Shown: piece by piece, positions 9,677-18,330 of the stretch
Numbering within the stretch: position 1 is the stretch's first letter
How the letters are laid out: each line of letters begins with the position of its first letter
NCBI GenBank assembly: GCA_900317835.1
Contig: ONIL01000002.1
Coordinates: 62,001-126,000 of the forward strand
Direction: 5' to 3'
DNA: 64,000 nt
Source of the DNA: an uncultured Prevotellaceae bacterium
Lineage (GTDB): Bacteria; Bacteroidota; Bacteroidia; Bacteroidales; Muribaculaceae
Made by a program: the position numbers and the translations under genes
The notes under the pieces: generated by a model
Database searches by the model: none
What the model was told of the DNA's origin: nothing
The model's input: only the letters and a program-made list of their open reading frames with translations

Positions 9677-10042
9677 CTATTTTGCCGAGCGTGTCGCCAA
9701 TTTCTTGCCTTTCTTGTCCCAGGTATATATCCAGCTACCCTTGCGGCTGGTAAATGTGTCACCGGCCGCATTCAGGATTTCCCCCACATTGCTCACCGAG
9801 AACGTGTGCAGTTTCTTGCCCTTGGCATCACAGGTGTAGTACCACGAGCCGTGCTTGATGATATAGAAAGAGTCGCTGTAGGCCACTACCTCGCCTTGGG
9901 TTGTGCTGAAGGTATGTACCTTTTTCCCATTTTCATCATACACGTAGTGCCATGGCTTTGTGGTCTCGATGTGGCTGATTTTCTGGGCATTGATGCTGCA
10001 AACAGCCATCATCATGGCCAAGATGATAAAGATTCTTTTCAT
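9677..10042 (-). CDS. Small secreted protein with three WxYxxDxxGKK repeats
   Basis: 121 residues: a signal peptide (IFIILAMMMAVCSINAQ) followed by three copies of a roughly 30-residue repeat, each with an aromatic strand and a D-x-x-GKK turn (WHYVYDENGKKVHTF, WYYTCDAKGKKLHTF, WIYTWDKKGKKLATR). The shape resembles a small beta-repeat protein that sits outside the inner membrane. I do not recognise a named family. It follows the AlkZ-related gene by 13 bp and may share its transcript. Confidence 0.7.
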   Translation of the reverse strand: MKRIFIILAMMMAVCSINAQKISHIETTKPWHYVYDENGKKVHTFSTTQGEVVAYSDSFYIIKHGSWYYTCDAKGKKLHTFSVSNVGEILNAAGDTFTSRKGSWIYTWDKKGKKLATRSAK

Positions 10043-10055
10043 ATCTATCCAATGG

Positions 10056-10736
10056 TTATTTGATTAATTTCATGATTTGTTGATCGCTGGCATGAGGCAG
10101 GATTTGGTGGAATTGCTCCATGATGCGCTCAAGAGATTGCTGTGGTGTGCGGTCACATTGGCATGCCTCCTTTCCCAGTAATTGCTCGGGGGTGGTGAGT
10201 AAAGCCCAACCCCAACCATATTCGTGGCCATGCTTGTCGCGGGGATAGACGAAGTCTTGGGTGACGATACGGCAAGCCATCTGCAGGCGGGTAACATAGC
10301 CGTCAAAGCGGTTGCGCATCTTCGTGCCCGTGAAGCCGCAAGCGGCGCGTAACTCCCGTGTGATCAAGCTTCCGTGCTCACGCAGGGTCATCACAATTGC
10401 CTCCTCAATGGAGCCTTCGGATGGGGTGGGGTAGGCATGGTGACGGTAGTTCATGAAGTCTGGCCACCAGTCAATACTGATGTAGCCCGCCTTCTTGTTA
10501 AAGAACTTGCCGTACACACAGCTGCCCTCGGTGACGATGGGACCTTTCCACTTCCACATGGGCCAATCCCAGCCACCGTCATCATAGACCACATAGCGGC
10601 AATCGTCGTCCACCACTTCCTCGGCCGAAAAACCACTGATGCCACTGTACAGCAACGGCAGGAACCCCACATCCTGAATGAGTCCCATCAGTTCAGTTGC
10701 ACTATGTATCATTCCTCGTTTCATGAATGCATGCAA
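10056..10736 (-). CDS. AlkZ-related winged-helix protein
   Basis: 226 residues. It contains GFLPLL, DDCRYVVYDDGGWDWPMWKWKGP, a KAGYISIDWWPDF segment, and a winged-helix-like part (SLITRELRAACGFTGTKMRNRFDGYVTRLQMACRIV). This is the pattern of Bacteroidetes proteins annotated as AlkZ-related, distant relatives of DNA glycosylases that act on interstrand crosslinks; activity on DNA is inferred only. The start may be the internal Met at residue 5 or 9. It lies in a minus-strand run with a second repair-type gene class (AlkD-like) elsewhere in the window. Confidence 0.65.
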   Translation of the reverse strand: MHAFMKRGMIHSATELMGLIQDVGFLPLLYSGISGFSAEEVVDDDCRYVVYDDGGWDWPMWKWKGPIVTEGSCVYGKFFNKKAGYISIDWWPDFMNYRHHAYPTPSEGSIEEAIVMTLREHGSLITRELRAACGFTGTKMRNRFDGYVTRLQMACRIVTQDFVYPRDKHGHEYGWGWALLTTPEQLLGKEACQCDRTPQQSLERIMEQFHQILPHASDQQIMKLIK

Positions 10737-10754
10737 TTAAAAGTTTGAACGTTA

Positions 10755-11681
10755 TCACAGGCGGATGAGGGCGACACCAGCAAGCATGAGCAGGATGCCA
10801 AGGATTTGTGCCCAGGTGATGGGCTTGCGTGGGGAACCGAGCCAGCCGTTGTGTTCCATCAGCTGGCTGAGGGCCAACTGGCCGACGAGCAGGGCCATGA
10901 CGAACACACCAACGCCAACATGGGCGACAAGCCAAGCATTGCCAAACACGATAGTCGCTCCACACAGGCCGCCCAGCCACATCCACCATGGATACTCACG
11001 ACTGAAAGCCTTGCCAATTAAACGTACACTTCCATTAAGGGTGCAGAAGAGCAACAGCACCATTGTAGCTACAAAGAAGGCGACTGTCGTTGCCTGAATG
11101 GGATTGCCGACGATGCTGGACAATTGGGCATAAACACCCGTGATACTTGCCGACAAGCAGCCCGACACCACGGCACATAGCTGCCAGAACAATTGCCGCG
11201 AACCCTTGTCGCGGGTCGCTTGTTGCTGTGCTTTGAGCTTAGGCAGGATAACGACAAGCGTAACACCCGCGACGAGCAGTAGTGAACCGATGATTCGTTT
11301 TGCGTCAAGTGGTATCACCTTGGCACCGAACCAACCGAAGTGGTCAATCATCAGGCTGAAAATCAACTGGCTGAACATCGGGATGATGACTGCCTGCAAC
11401 GGCCCGATTTCCTTGAACAGATGGATAGCGATGGTAATGGTCACTACAGCGACCAACCCAGCAAACCAGCTCCACCAGGGCGCCTCAGCCAGCATCTGGC
11501 TTGTGGGAATGAGTGGATTACCCGTCAGCAACGAGACGAGCAGTAGGGCCAGAGTTGATACTGAGAAGGAAACAAGCGTCGAGACATAGGCCGGTCCCAC
11601 GACTCCGCGCAATCTGGAATTGGCTGCGGTCTGAAAAGGAACCAGCAGACCCATCGCCAGTGTTATAATCAAATAAAACAT
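10755..11681 (-). CDS. DMT-superfamily transporter, DUF606/YdcZ type, two fused repeats
   Basis: 308 residues, almost wholly hydrophobic, with about ten membrane segments. Two homologous halves (about 1-145 and 165-308) each end in a GSLLLVAGVTLVV/GILLMLAGVALIRL helix and include WW-W-F-AGL/WW-W-LGGL motifs, so two DUF606-type units are fused in one chain; many relatives have a single unit. Substrate is unknown. Located in the inner membrane. It lies 18 bp upstream of the AlkZ-related gene on the same strand. Confidence 0.8.
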   Translation of the reverse strand: MFYLIITLAMGLLVPFQTAANSRLRGVVGPAYVSTLVSFSVSTLALLLVSLLTGNPLIPTSQMLAEAPWWSWFAGLVAVVTITIAIHLFKEIGPLQAVIIPMFSQLIFSLMIDHFGWFGAKVIPLDAKRIIGSLLLVAGVTLVVILPKLKAQQQATRDKGSRQLFWQLCAVVSGCLSASITGVYAQLSSIVGNPIQATTVAFFVATMVLLLFCTLNGSVRLIGKAFSREYPWWMWLGGLCGATIVFGNAWLVAHVGVGVFVMALLVGQLALSQLMEHNGWLGSPRKPITWAQILGILLMLAGVALIRL

Positions 11682-11774
11682 ATCGTTCTTTGTTATTGGT
11701 CAGATATTAGGTGCTGATAAAAAAGTGGAACATTGATTTGGTTTCACAGAGTTCCATGCTCAGTCGCCCCCACA

Positions 11775-12206
11775 TCACTCTTTTTGCCCCAGGATTTGGT
11801 CTAGTACGGGGTAGATTTCGCCCTCGGCAGTGTATGGGTGGATATTGAAGTAGGGGTTGCCAGTGAGCATGGCAGACAGTTGCGTCTTGGTTTTGTCGTA
11901 GAAGATATGACAGGGGATGCCGCGGCTTTCGGCATAGGCTAGTTCATAGCCGACTCCCAACGACGGGCATGTACACTCTCCGATGAGCAGGTCGCTCTCG
12001 CGCAGCCATGCCGTGTCTTGGTTATAGATGCGGGCGTCGCGTTCACGGCCCTGTTCCGTCAGGCTTAGGTTGCTGCTACCGACATGCTCGGTCAACACTA
12101 CATCGGTTCGCTGGATATAGTCGATGATGCGGCGGTACAGGTCAGCATCTACTCGACCGCCGCGGATTGATCCGGCAAAATATATCTTTTTCTTGGCCAT
12201 AATCAT
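11775..12206 (-). CDS. DNPH1-like 2'-deoxynucleoside 5'-phosphate N-hydrolase
   Basis: 143 residues. The core matches the nucleoside 2-deoxyribosyltransferase fold and is especially close to human DNPH1/RCL: YFAGSIRGGR near residue 8, LTEHVG near 38, a WLRESDLLIGECTCPSLGVGYELAYA stretch near 67-90 with the catalytic Glu in GYELA, and LSAMLTGN. The family cleaves the N-glycosidic bond of deoxynucleotides to give free base and deoxyribose phosphate, a nucleotide-pool cleaning role. Translation probably starts at the third residue (MAKKK). It lies 7 bp downstream of the thioesterase gene. Confidence 0.8.
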   Translation of the reverse strand: MIMAKKKIYFAGSIRGGRVDADLYRRIIDYIQRTDVVLTEHVGSSNLSLTEQGRERDARIYNQDTAWLRESDLLIGECTCPSLGVGYELAYAESRGIPCHIFYDKTKTQLSAMLTGNPYFNIHPYTAEGEIYPVLDQILGQKE

Positions 12207-12213
12207 TCAAATG

Positions 12214-12585
12214 CTAAAGTCGGGACATGAACTTCTCACGGTCCACAATAAAACGCAAGTGGGAGCCTTCGCCCAACAGGATGTCGCCCCATTGCGCCTT
12301 GACCTCAAACTCAATTTTCTTGCCATCAACCTTGGTAACTGTGGCTGTGGCGGTAACGGTCTCGCCAATGGGAGTGGGTTTGATGTGTGACGCGGAAATA
12401 TGACCGCCCACGGTGGTGCAGCCCTCAGGCAGATGCGGTGCTACGGCGAGCATGGCGGCGTTCTCCATAAGCGCCATCATCGCGGGTGTGGCCAGGACGG
12501 GCAGGTCGCCCGAGCCCATCTCAATTGCCGTGACAGCCTCGCTAACTGTTAATTGGCTGGTATGTGTTAATCCTTCTTGAATCAT
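12214..12585 (-). CDS. Hotdog-fold thioesterase (FlK-like)
   Basis: 123 residues spanning one hotdog domain: the LATPAMMALMENAAM helix near residue 30-45 with its conserved Glu, the GGHISASHIKPTPIGETV strand pair near 63-80, and KIEFEVKAQWGDILLGEGSHLRFIV at the end. Close in pattern to fluoroacetyl-CoA thioesterase-like proteins of Bacteroidales. The substrate is probably an acyl-CoA, which is inference. Eleven bp separate it from the upstream dehydrogenase gene, suggesting one transcript. Confidence 0.8.
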   Translation of the reverse strand: MIQEGLTHTSQLTVSEAVTAIEMGSGDLPVLATPAMMALMENAAMLAVAPHLPEGCTTVGGHISASHIKPTPIGETVTATATVTKVDGKKIEFEVKAQWGDILLGEGSHLRFIVDREKFMSRL

Positions 12586-12595
12586 AATCGGTAAA

Positions 12596-15565
12596 TTATT
12601 GATTGTTTTTCGGTTGTGTTACCTCGTTGACGAGATAGACCATGCTCTGGTAGGGGATGCCGCCGTTGGTTTCCAGGCCCACTTCGCAAGTGCGGCTATT
12701 GCTGTAGCCCACCTCGATGTGGTTTTCCTCGAGTTGACGGCGCAGTTTCCTGAGTGCCCAGCGGTTGACCTCAGGATGGGTCCAGCCTCGGTCTCCCGCA
12801 AAGCCGCAACAGCCCACGCCCTCGGGCAGGAAGACGTTGTTGCTGCACAACCTGGCCAAGTTGGTCATCTTGTCAACCAGTCCCATCTCGCGCGTCGAGC
12901 AGGTGAAGTGCAGGGCGATGTGGCGGTCGATGGGAGTGAACTCGAGTCGGTCGCGAAGGTACTCCCAAATGAATTCCACGGGTTCATACAGTTTCATACG
13001 CGTGATGCACTTGCGCATGCGATGCAGGCATGGACTCTGGTCACACATCACGGGATACTTGCCCTGCTCGCTGGCACGCCACAGGGCCTCGTCGAGTTCG
13101 GCGGTCTTGCGGTCAGCGATGTCGAGCATGCCTTTGGACTCCCAGATGGTGCCGCAGCACATCTTTTCCAGCCCTTCGGGGAAGATGACTTCGTAGCCCG
13201 CCTTGCGGCACAGTTTAACCATCTCATCGACGAGGGTGTTTTTGGCGGGTGAGCCTTTGGACAGCCCCATCGTCTGGTTGATGCACGAGGGGAAATAGAC
13301 CACCTTGAGTTCACTGTTGCCAACATGGCCAGCACGGGGTTGACGCGCCTTGCTTGGCATGGCTGGTGTCCACAAGGGCAGTCCAGCCTTGTGTAAGGCT
13401 TCAGTGGCACCCTTCATTGCCGAAGTGCCCAAGATATTGTGTCCCAAGCGCGCCGTGTCAAGCACGAGGCGCAATCCACTCTTGATACCCGCCATGTGTC
13501 GTGCGGCGAAGTCACCCGCCCTGTAACCCATACTGCCCTGTTGCAAGGCTTCGTGGCGCACGAGGTGGGTCAAGTCGGCCACGTTGATTTTCATTGGGCA
13601 GGATGTGGCGCACAGACCATCGCCTGCACACGTCTGGTCGCCCTGATAACGGTACTGCTTGACAAGGGTCGCCAAGCGTTCGGGGTCGCTACCCGTCTCA
13701 CGCAGGTGGGAAATTTCGCGTTGGACGGCGATGCGCTGGCGTGACGAGAGCGTTAGGCCGCATGTGAGACAGTTCACCTCACAGAAGCCGCACTCGATGC
13801 ACTTGTTGGCTTTGAGAACACTCTCAATAGCTTCACGCATGCTGTCGTGATGGCCGTCGGGTGCAGCAAGCCGCATGTCAAGGCTACGCATCTTCAATTC
13901 AGGTAGGGGCTTCAGGTGCTTGATGAAGCACTCAGGGTCGCCATTGAAAATGACACCTGGGTTGAGCAGGTAATGTGGGTCGAAGATCTCCTTCAACTCG
14001 AGCATGGCGGCAAAAGCCTCCTCTCCCCACTCATACTTGACGAATGGAGCCATGTTGCGGCCAGTGCCGTGCTCGGCTTTAAGAGAGCCGTCATATTCCT
14101 CTACCACCAGACGGGCTACATCACGCATCATTGCGGCATAGCGTTGCACCTCGCTCTCGTCACTGAAGAGTTGGTTGATGATGAAGTGATAATTGCCCTC
14201 AAAAGCGTGTCCGTAGATGCAGGCATCCCGATAGCCGTGGTCGGCAATCAGTTTTTGCAGTTTCACGGTGGCCTCGGGCAGGTCCTCAACAGCAAAGGCG
14301 ACGTCCTCGATGAGGCATGAAGTGCCTACAGGACGCGCACCACCCACACTGGGGAAAATACCCGAACGGATGGCCCAATACTTCCCATACACGGAAGGGT
14401 CGGTGGTGAATTCGACAGGGATATAGGTTTTGAACTGTGACAGGCACTGGGTAATGGCTTCAATGCGCTGTTGCAGGTCCTCGGGATTAATCGCTTTGGT
14501 CTCAGTAAGGATAGCAGTGAGGTTGTGGTAATCACCAGGCTCCACGCCTTCAATCCTTCCGGCATCCACATCCTGCTTGTATTGAAGATAGACAGGGTCA
14601 TCGACCGATGCCAACGACAGGTAGTCAAGCATTTCGGCACTCTTGACCATCAGGTTCTCTCCGCTCATGACGATATCGTCATCATTGGACTGCAGCCGTT
14701 TGAGGGCTACAACAGCCTCGCAACTTTCACGCATGGTGAAGAAGTAGAGCATCGCACTGGCTTTGCATGGGTAGTCGTGCAGCGTGCGCATGGTCACCTG
14801 GCTGATGAAGGCCAGCGTGCCCTCGCTGCCCACCACGCAATGGGCAATGATGTCAAACGGGTCGTCATAGGCGATGAACGGCCGCAGGTTCAGGCCAGTC
14901 ACGTTCTTGATACTGTATTTCTTGCGAATGCGGTCGGCCAAGGGCTGGTTAGAGCGGATGTGGTCTCGCAAAGACTCAATCTTAGCAATGAAATCGGGGT
15001 GAGACTGACGGAATGCTTCTCGGCTCACCTTGTCGCCTGTATCGAGCACAGTGCCATCGGCCAGTACCAGTCGTGCCGACAACAGCATGCGGTCACTGTT
15101 GGCATGGGTGCCGCAGTTCATTCCTGAGGCGTTGTTGGCCACGATGCCTCCCACCATAGCCGAACCAATGCTGGCAGGGTCAGGCGGGAAGACGCGCCCC
15201 AGCGGTTTCAGGATTTGGTTAACCCTGGCCCCAACGATGCCGGGTTGCAAAGTGATACTCTCGGCATCAGGAGCAATCGAGTAGTCCTCCCAGTTTTTAC
15301 CCGCCACAATGAGAATGCTGTCACTGACACTTTGCCCCGACAAAGACGTGCCGGCGGCACGAAAGGTGAACGGCAGGCCGTAACGGTTGGCGATGGCCAC
15401 GATTTGTGACACTTCCCGCTCATCTTTGGCACGCAACACAACCTTGGGCGTCAAGCGGTAGAAACTGGCATCGGTTCCCCATGCCAGTGTGCGCAACTCG
15501 TCGGTATATATCCTTTCATCAGGCAATAAAGCCCTGATATCTTTCAAGAACTGCTTCATTTGCAA
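12596..15565 (-). CDS. FAD-binding and (Fe-S)-binding dehydrogenase (D-lactate/glycolate type fusion)
   Basis: 989 residues joining a GlcD-like flavoprotein and a GlpC-like Fe-S protein. An FAD-binding PCMH domain (about 35-270; FRAAGTSLSG, VGGIVANNASGMNCG) is followed by the FAD-oxidase C-terminal domain (about 270-545, ending DPHYLLNPGVIF), two 4Fe-4S clusters (CIECGFCEVNC near 590; CAGDGLCATSCPM near 650), and two CCG domains (CCGTIWESKG, CCGFAGDRGW). Proteins of this architecture oxidise D-2-hydroxy acids such as D-lactate and pass electrons to quinone. It heads a minus-strand run with the thioesterase and DNPH1-like genes. Confidence 0.9.
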   Translation of the reverse strand: MQMKQFLKDIRALLPDERIYTDELRTLAWGTDASFYRLTPKVVLRAKDEREVSQIVAIANRYGLPFTFRAAGTSLSGQSVSDSILIVAGKNWEDYSIAPDAESITLQPGIVGARVNQILKPLGRVFPPDPASIGSAMVGGIVANNASGMNCGTHANSDRMLLSARLVLADGTVLDTGDKVSREAFRQSHPDFIAKIESLRDHIRSNQPLADRIRKKYSIKNVTGLNLRPFIAYDDPFDIIAHCVVGSEGTLAFISQVTMRTLHDYPCKASAMLYFFTMRESCEAVVALKRLQSNDDDIVMSGENLMVKSAEMLDYLSLASVDDPVYLQYKQDVDAGRIEGVEPGDYHNLTAILTETKAINPEDLQQRIEAITQCLSQFKTYIPVEFTTDPSVYGKYWAIRSGIFPSVGGARPVGTSCLIEDVAFAVEDLPEATVKLQKLIADHGYRDACIYGHAFEGNYHFIINQLFSDESEVQRYAAMMRDVARLVVEEYDGSLKAEHGTGRNMAPFVKYEWGEEAFAAMLELKEIFDPHYLLNPGVIFNGDPECFIKHLKPLPELKMRSLDMRLAAPDGHHDSMREAIESVLKANKCIECGFCEVNCLTCGLTLSSRQRIAVQREISHLRETGSDPERLATLVKQYRYQGDQTCAGDGLCATSCPMKINVADLTHLVRHEALQQGSMGYRAGDFAARHMAGIKSGLRLVLDTARLGHNILGTSAMKGATEALHKAGLPLWTPAMPSKARQPRAGHVGNSELKVVYFPSCINQTMGLSKGSPAKNTLVDEMVKLCRKAGYEVIFPEGLEKMCCGTIWESKGMLDIADRKTAELDEALWRASEQGKYPVMCDQSPCLHRMRKCITRMKLYEPVEFIWEYLRDRLEFTPIDRHIALHFTCSTREMGLVDKMTNLARLCSNNVFLPEGVGCCGFAGDRGWTHPEVNRWALRKLRRQLEENHIEVGYSNSRTCEVGLETNGGIPYQSMVYLVNEVTQPKNNQ

Positions 15566-15630
15566 TAATGTTTGTGGGCCAACATATTATCTCATCACCT
15601 TGGATGCATCAATTCCTCGGTAAACCGATT

Positions 15631-17244
15631 CTACCAGTGGCCAGATAGCAGATAATCGATGAGTATGGTCACGTCACCGATGTCGGGTCTTCCACTGTCG
15701 TCACAGTCGGCGGCTTCGGTGTCAATGATGCTTGAGGATGGACCGTATAACAGGTAGTCGATAAGGGCTGTCACGTCGTTGATATTCACGATGCCGTCGA
15801 TGTCCACGTCGCCACGCTCGATTGCCGTGGGGTCAAACTCCAACTGGCTGTCTATCCATGTGATGCGATCAGTAAGCCACCTTTTCAGATAATTGATCTC
15901 ATCGTCGAAGCTGGTGGCGATATAGTAATTTGGCCACACGTACTCTCCCCATCTGGGCCATGCCTGACTGTTGCGTTCCTCAGCTCCCTTGACGGTCAAC
16001 ACGTTGGCCAGTGAGTCGATAGTGGCCATGATGCGGTCTTCGCGCAGGTTGGTGCGGCGATACAGAGCCCATCTTTTCTTGAACCCGTCGACATATGTGG
16101 GATCGTTATTCAGTTTGTACCACCAGAAAGGGACTAACTGGGGATCGCCTTCGCTATTGAGGATACTGTTGGTGGCATAGATCCAGTTGTCGGTTCGGGA
16201 TCCTTGATAATAGGCCGCGTTGCCGTAGGCGATGTTCATGTCCCACACCACCATTTTGAAGCGGGGATCTTCACTGTCGCGTCGCTTGAAAAATTTACCG
16301 CTCAACCGGTATCCGTCCACATTGTGACCCAACTCCATCGCTATCTGGTAGTCGATGAAATTGGTCTCGTCCAGATAATTCAGAAAGTTTCTGGGCTGCC
16401 CGACATTGTAGTTCCACAGCAGCTTTTCCATCTTATCGATTTGAATGGTAATGTATCTTATCTGATCTGGGGTCAGGTCCTCATAGTCGGGAAACTTGTA
16501 CTGGAAGTGAATATATCGATTTTGGTAAACGTAACCGGAACTGCTCACGGGATGATACTTGGATGTGTAGGTGATCTCGTCATCACGGTCCACCTCCATT
16601 ATATAGCCTCCAGACATTTCTTCTCCCTCGATGCCGGGGTCGGGAAGGTTCAGCCTGTTCTTGCCATCAGAAACGACCTCGCACATGATATAAACACCAT
16701 AATAGATGCCGTCAAGGAAAAGTTCGCAAAATCTCCCCTCTGGGGTGTATTCCATCCAGGGGCGCGACACCTCAAATGCGAGCAGGTCGCGTATCATGCT
16801 CTTGTCGGCATAGGGTGCCAGCAAAGCCCAGTTGTTGTCTTTGCCCATGCCCAGGATATTCACCTTCTGTTTGCTTCCTCCATCCTCGAGTGGCTTGTCC
16901 AGTGGCCTGAATGAGTATGGTTTCTTGGCGCTCATTGAGAATGAAGAGTTGCCACGATAACGCAGTGCCACATAGCCCTTGTAATCCACGGTCTGCCCTG
17001 GATGGGCAATCGTGTCGGCATAGTTGAGCCTGCCATTGCCGTTATGGATGATCTTCATGCGGGCGGTGATGCGTTCCTCTGTGTCGATATAGTTGCCGTC
17101 AACTTCAATCCACACGATGGGCAGATTGGTTGAGGTCAACTTCACGTCCACATTGTCAGGAGCGTAGTTGTCCCACCACCATCCAGCGTGGGCCACTCCT
17201 GTCATCGTCAGTAATGCGACAGCCAGTATTATTGCTCTTTTCAT
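15631..17244 (-). CDS. Secreted CotH-kinase family protein with C-terminal dockerin-like pair
   Basis: 537 residues. A signal peptide (AIILAVALLTMTGVAHAG) leads to a CotH domain (about 45-450) with ALRYRGNSS, KKPYSFRP, LGMGKDNNWALLAPYADKS, ELFLDGIYYGVYIMCEV and the FKMVVWDMNIAYGN region holding the conserved Asp. CotH proteins are atypical protein kinases of the spore coat, but in Bacteroidetes their substrate is unknown. The last 60 residues hold two calcium-loop repeats of dockerin type (GDVDIDGIVNINDVTALIDYL and DCDDSGRPDIGDVTILIDYL). A promoter of Bacteroidetes type precedes it. Confidence 0.88.
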   Translation of the reverse strand: MKRAIILAVALLTMTGVAHAGWWWDNYAPDNVDVKLTSTNLPIVWIEVDGNYIDTEERITARMKIIHNGNGRLNYADTIAHPGQTVDYKGYVALRYRGNSSFSMSAKKPYSFRPLDKPLEDGGSKQKVNILGMGKDNNWALLAPYADKSMIRDLLAFEVSRPWMEYTPEGRFCELFLDGIYYGVYIMCEVVSDGKNRLNLPDPGIEGEEMSGGYIMEVDRDDEITYTSKYHPVSSSGYVYQNRYIHFQYKFPDYEDLTPDQIRYITIQIDKMEKLLWNYNVGQPRNFLNYLDETNFIDYQIAMELGHNVDGYRLSGKFFKRRDSEDPRFKMVVWDMNIAYGNAAYYQGSRTDNWIYATNSILNSEGDPQLVPFWWYKLNNDPTYVDGFKKRWALYRRTNLREDRIMATIDSLANVLTVKGAEERNSQAWPRWGEYVWPNYYIATSFDDEINYLKRWLTDRITWIDSQLEFDPTAIERGDVDIDGIVNINDVTALIDYLLYGPSSSIIDTEAADCDDSGRPDIGDVTILIDYLLSGHW

Positions 17245-17276
17245 CTCTTCTCTTGTTTTGGGTTATATAGTAACTG

Positions 17277-17308
17277 CAAAGTTACAATAAAATAAATAAC
17301 AAAACAAC
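17277..17308 (-). promoter_or_regulatory. Promoter for the CotH gene
   Basis: Minus-strand -7 TAACTTTG (17277-17284) and -33 GTTG (17305-17308) with a 20-nt spacer, 33 bp before the start codon. Confidence 0.6.
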
Positions 17309-17408
17309 GATGTGGGCTTAATGATTTTATTAACATCCACCAGTTGAGGGATGATACTGCTTGGGTGAGGTGTGAAAGAATGAATGCTTGCTTGTGGGAA
17401 ACGGTGTT

Positions 17409-18323
17409 TTATGCAGGGGCATTGCGGGGATGGAACTTTAGAATCTCGTCACGCAATCGGGTGCGGTCGATGTGGACGTAGATTTCGGTGGTCGTGATGC
17501 TCTCGTGACCCAGCATCTGCTGGATGGCACGCAAGTTGGCGCCACCCTCCAGCAGATGGGTAGCAAAACTGTGCCGCAACGTGTGTGGGCTAATAACCTT
17601 GCGGATTCCAGCCAGTTCGCACAACTGCTTGACGATGTGGAATATCATTTGGCGCGTGAGCATTGCTCCGCGGCGGTTCAGGAACAGGATATCGTCGCTG
17701 CCGCGCTTGGCAACTTGATGGGAGCGTGTCTGTTCCAGATACAGGTTGATCTGTTCGATGGCAACAGGTGAGATGGGCACCAGCCGTTGTTTGTTGCCCT
17801 TGCCTTGGATGATGACGTAATGATCCTCCAAGAAGAGTTGTGACAGTTTAAGCGTCACCAGCTCGCTCACGCGCAGGCCGCAACCGTACAGTGTTTCGAT
17901 AATCGCACGGTTGCGCTGGCCCTCGGCCTTAGACATGTCGATGGCATCTATCATGCGGTCTATTTCGGCAATAGTGAGCACTTCGGGCAGGTGGCGTCCT
18001 ATCTTGGGCGTGAGCAACAGCTCGGTAGGGTCGGTCTCCAGAAAACCCTCCATGCGCAGGAACTTGTAGAAGTTTTTCACCCCGCTGATGATGCGCGCTT
18101 GAGAACGTGGTTGAATGCCCACATCCTGCAATGTGCACACAAAGCGTTCCAGGTCATCGGTCGTAGCCCGCTCGATGCCCACGCCTGCATCAGCCAGGAA
18201 ACGCGTGAGTTTGTCCACATCGTCACTATAGGCCTCGGCAGTGTTGGCACTCATGCCTTTCTCCAGTGTCAAGTACCCCACAAAGCGTCCCTTAACGTCA
18301 GTTATGTCGATGATGTCTCTCAT
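17409..18323 (-). CDS. xerD: Site-specific tyrosine recombinase XerD
   Basis: 304 residues. The N-terminal SAM-like core-binding domain (about 1-95; GYLTLEKGMSANTAEAYSDDVDKL) precedes a catalytic domain with the Arg in LYGCGLRVSEL, HTLRHSFATHLLEGGANL, LGHESITTTEIY and the nucleophile Tyr in IYVHID. This is the normal XerD length and pattern; with XerC it resolves chromosome dimers at dif. The core location, away from the island, supports a housekeeping role rather than a phage integrase. It closes a minus-strand run with 7 bp to the serine hydrolase gene. Confidence 0.9.
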   Translation of the reverse strand: MRDIIDITDVKGRFVGYLTLEKGMSANTAEAYSDDVDKLTRFLADAGVGIERATTDDLERFVCTLQDVGIQPRSQARIISGVKNFYKFLRMEGFLETDPTELLLTPKIGRHLPEVLTIAEIDRMIDAIDMSKAEGQRNRAIIETLYGCGLRVSELVTLKLSQLFLEDHYVIIQGKGNKQRLVPISPVAIEQINLYLEQTRSHQVAKRGSDDILFLNRRGAMLTRQMIFHIVKQLCELAGIRKVISPHTLRHSFATHLLEGGANLRAIQQMLGHESITTTEIYVHIDRTRLRDEILKFHPRNAPA

Positions 18324-18330
18324 GTACGTG

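Noticed and set aside
17409-18323. XerD-like gene as a second island integrase
   Set aside because: Core-like base composition, standard XerD length and motifs, and no att repeats nearby.
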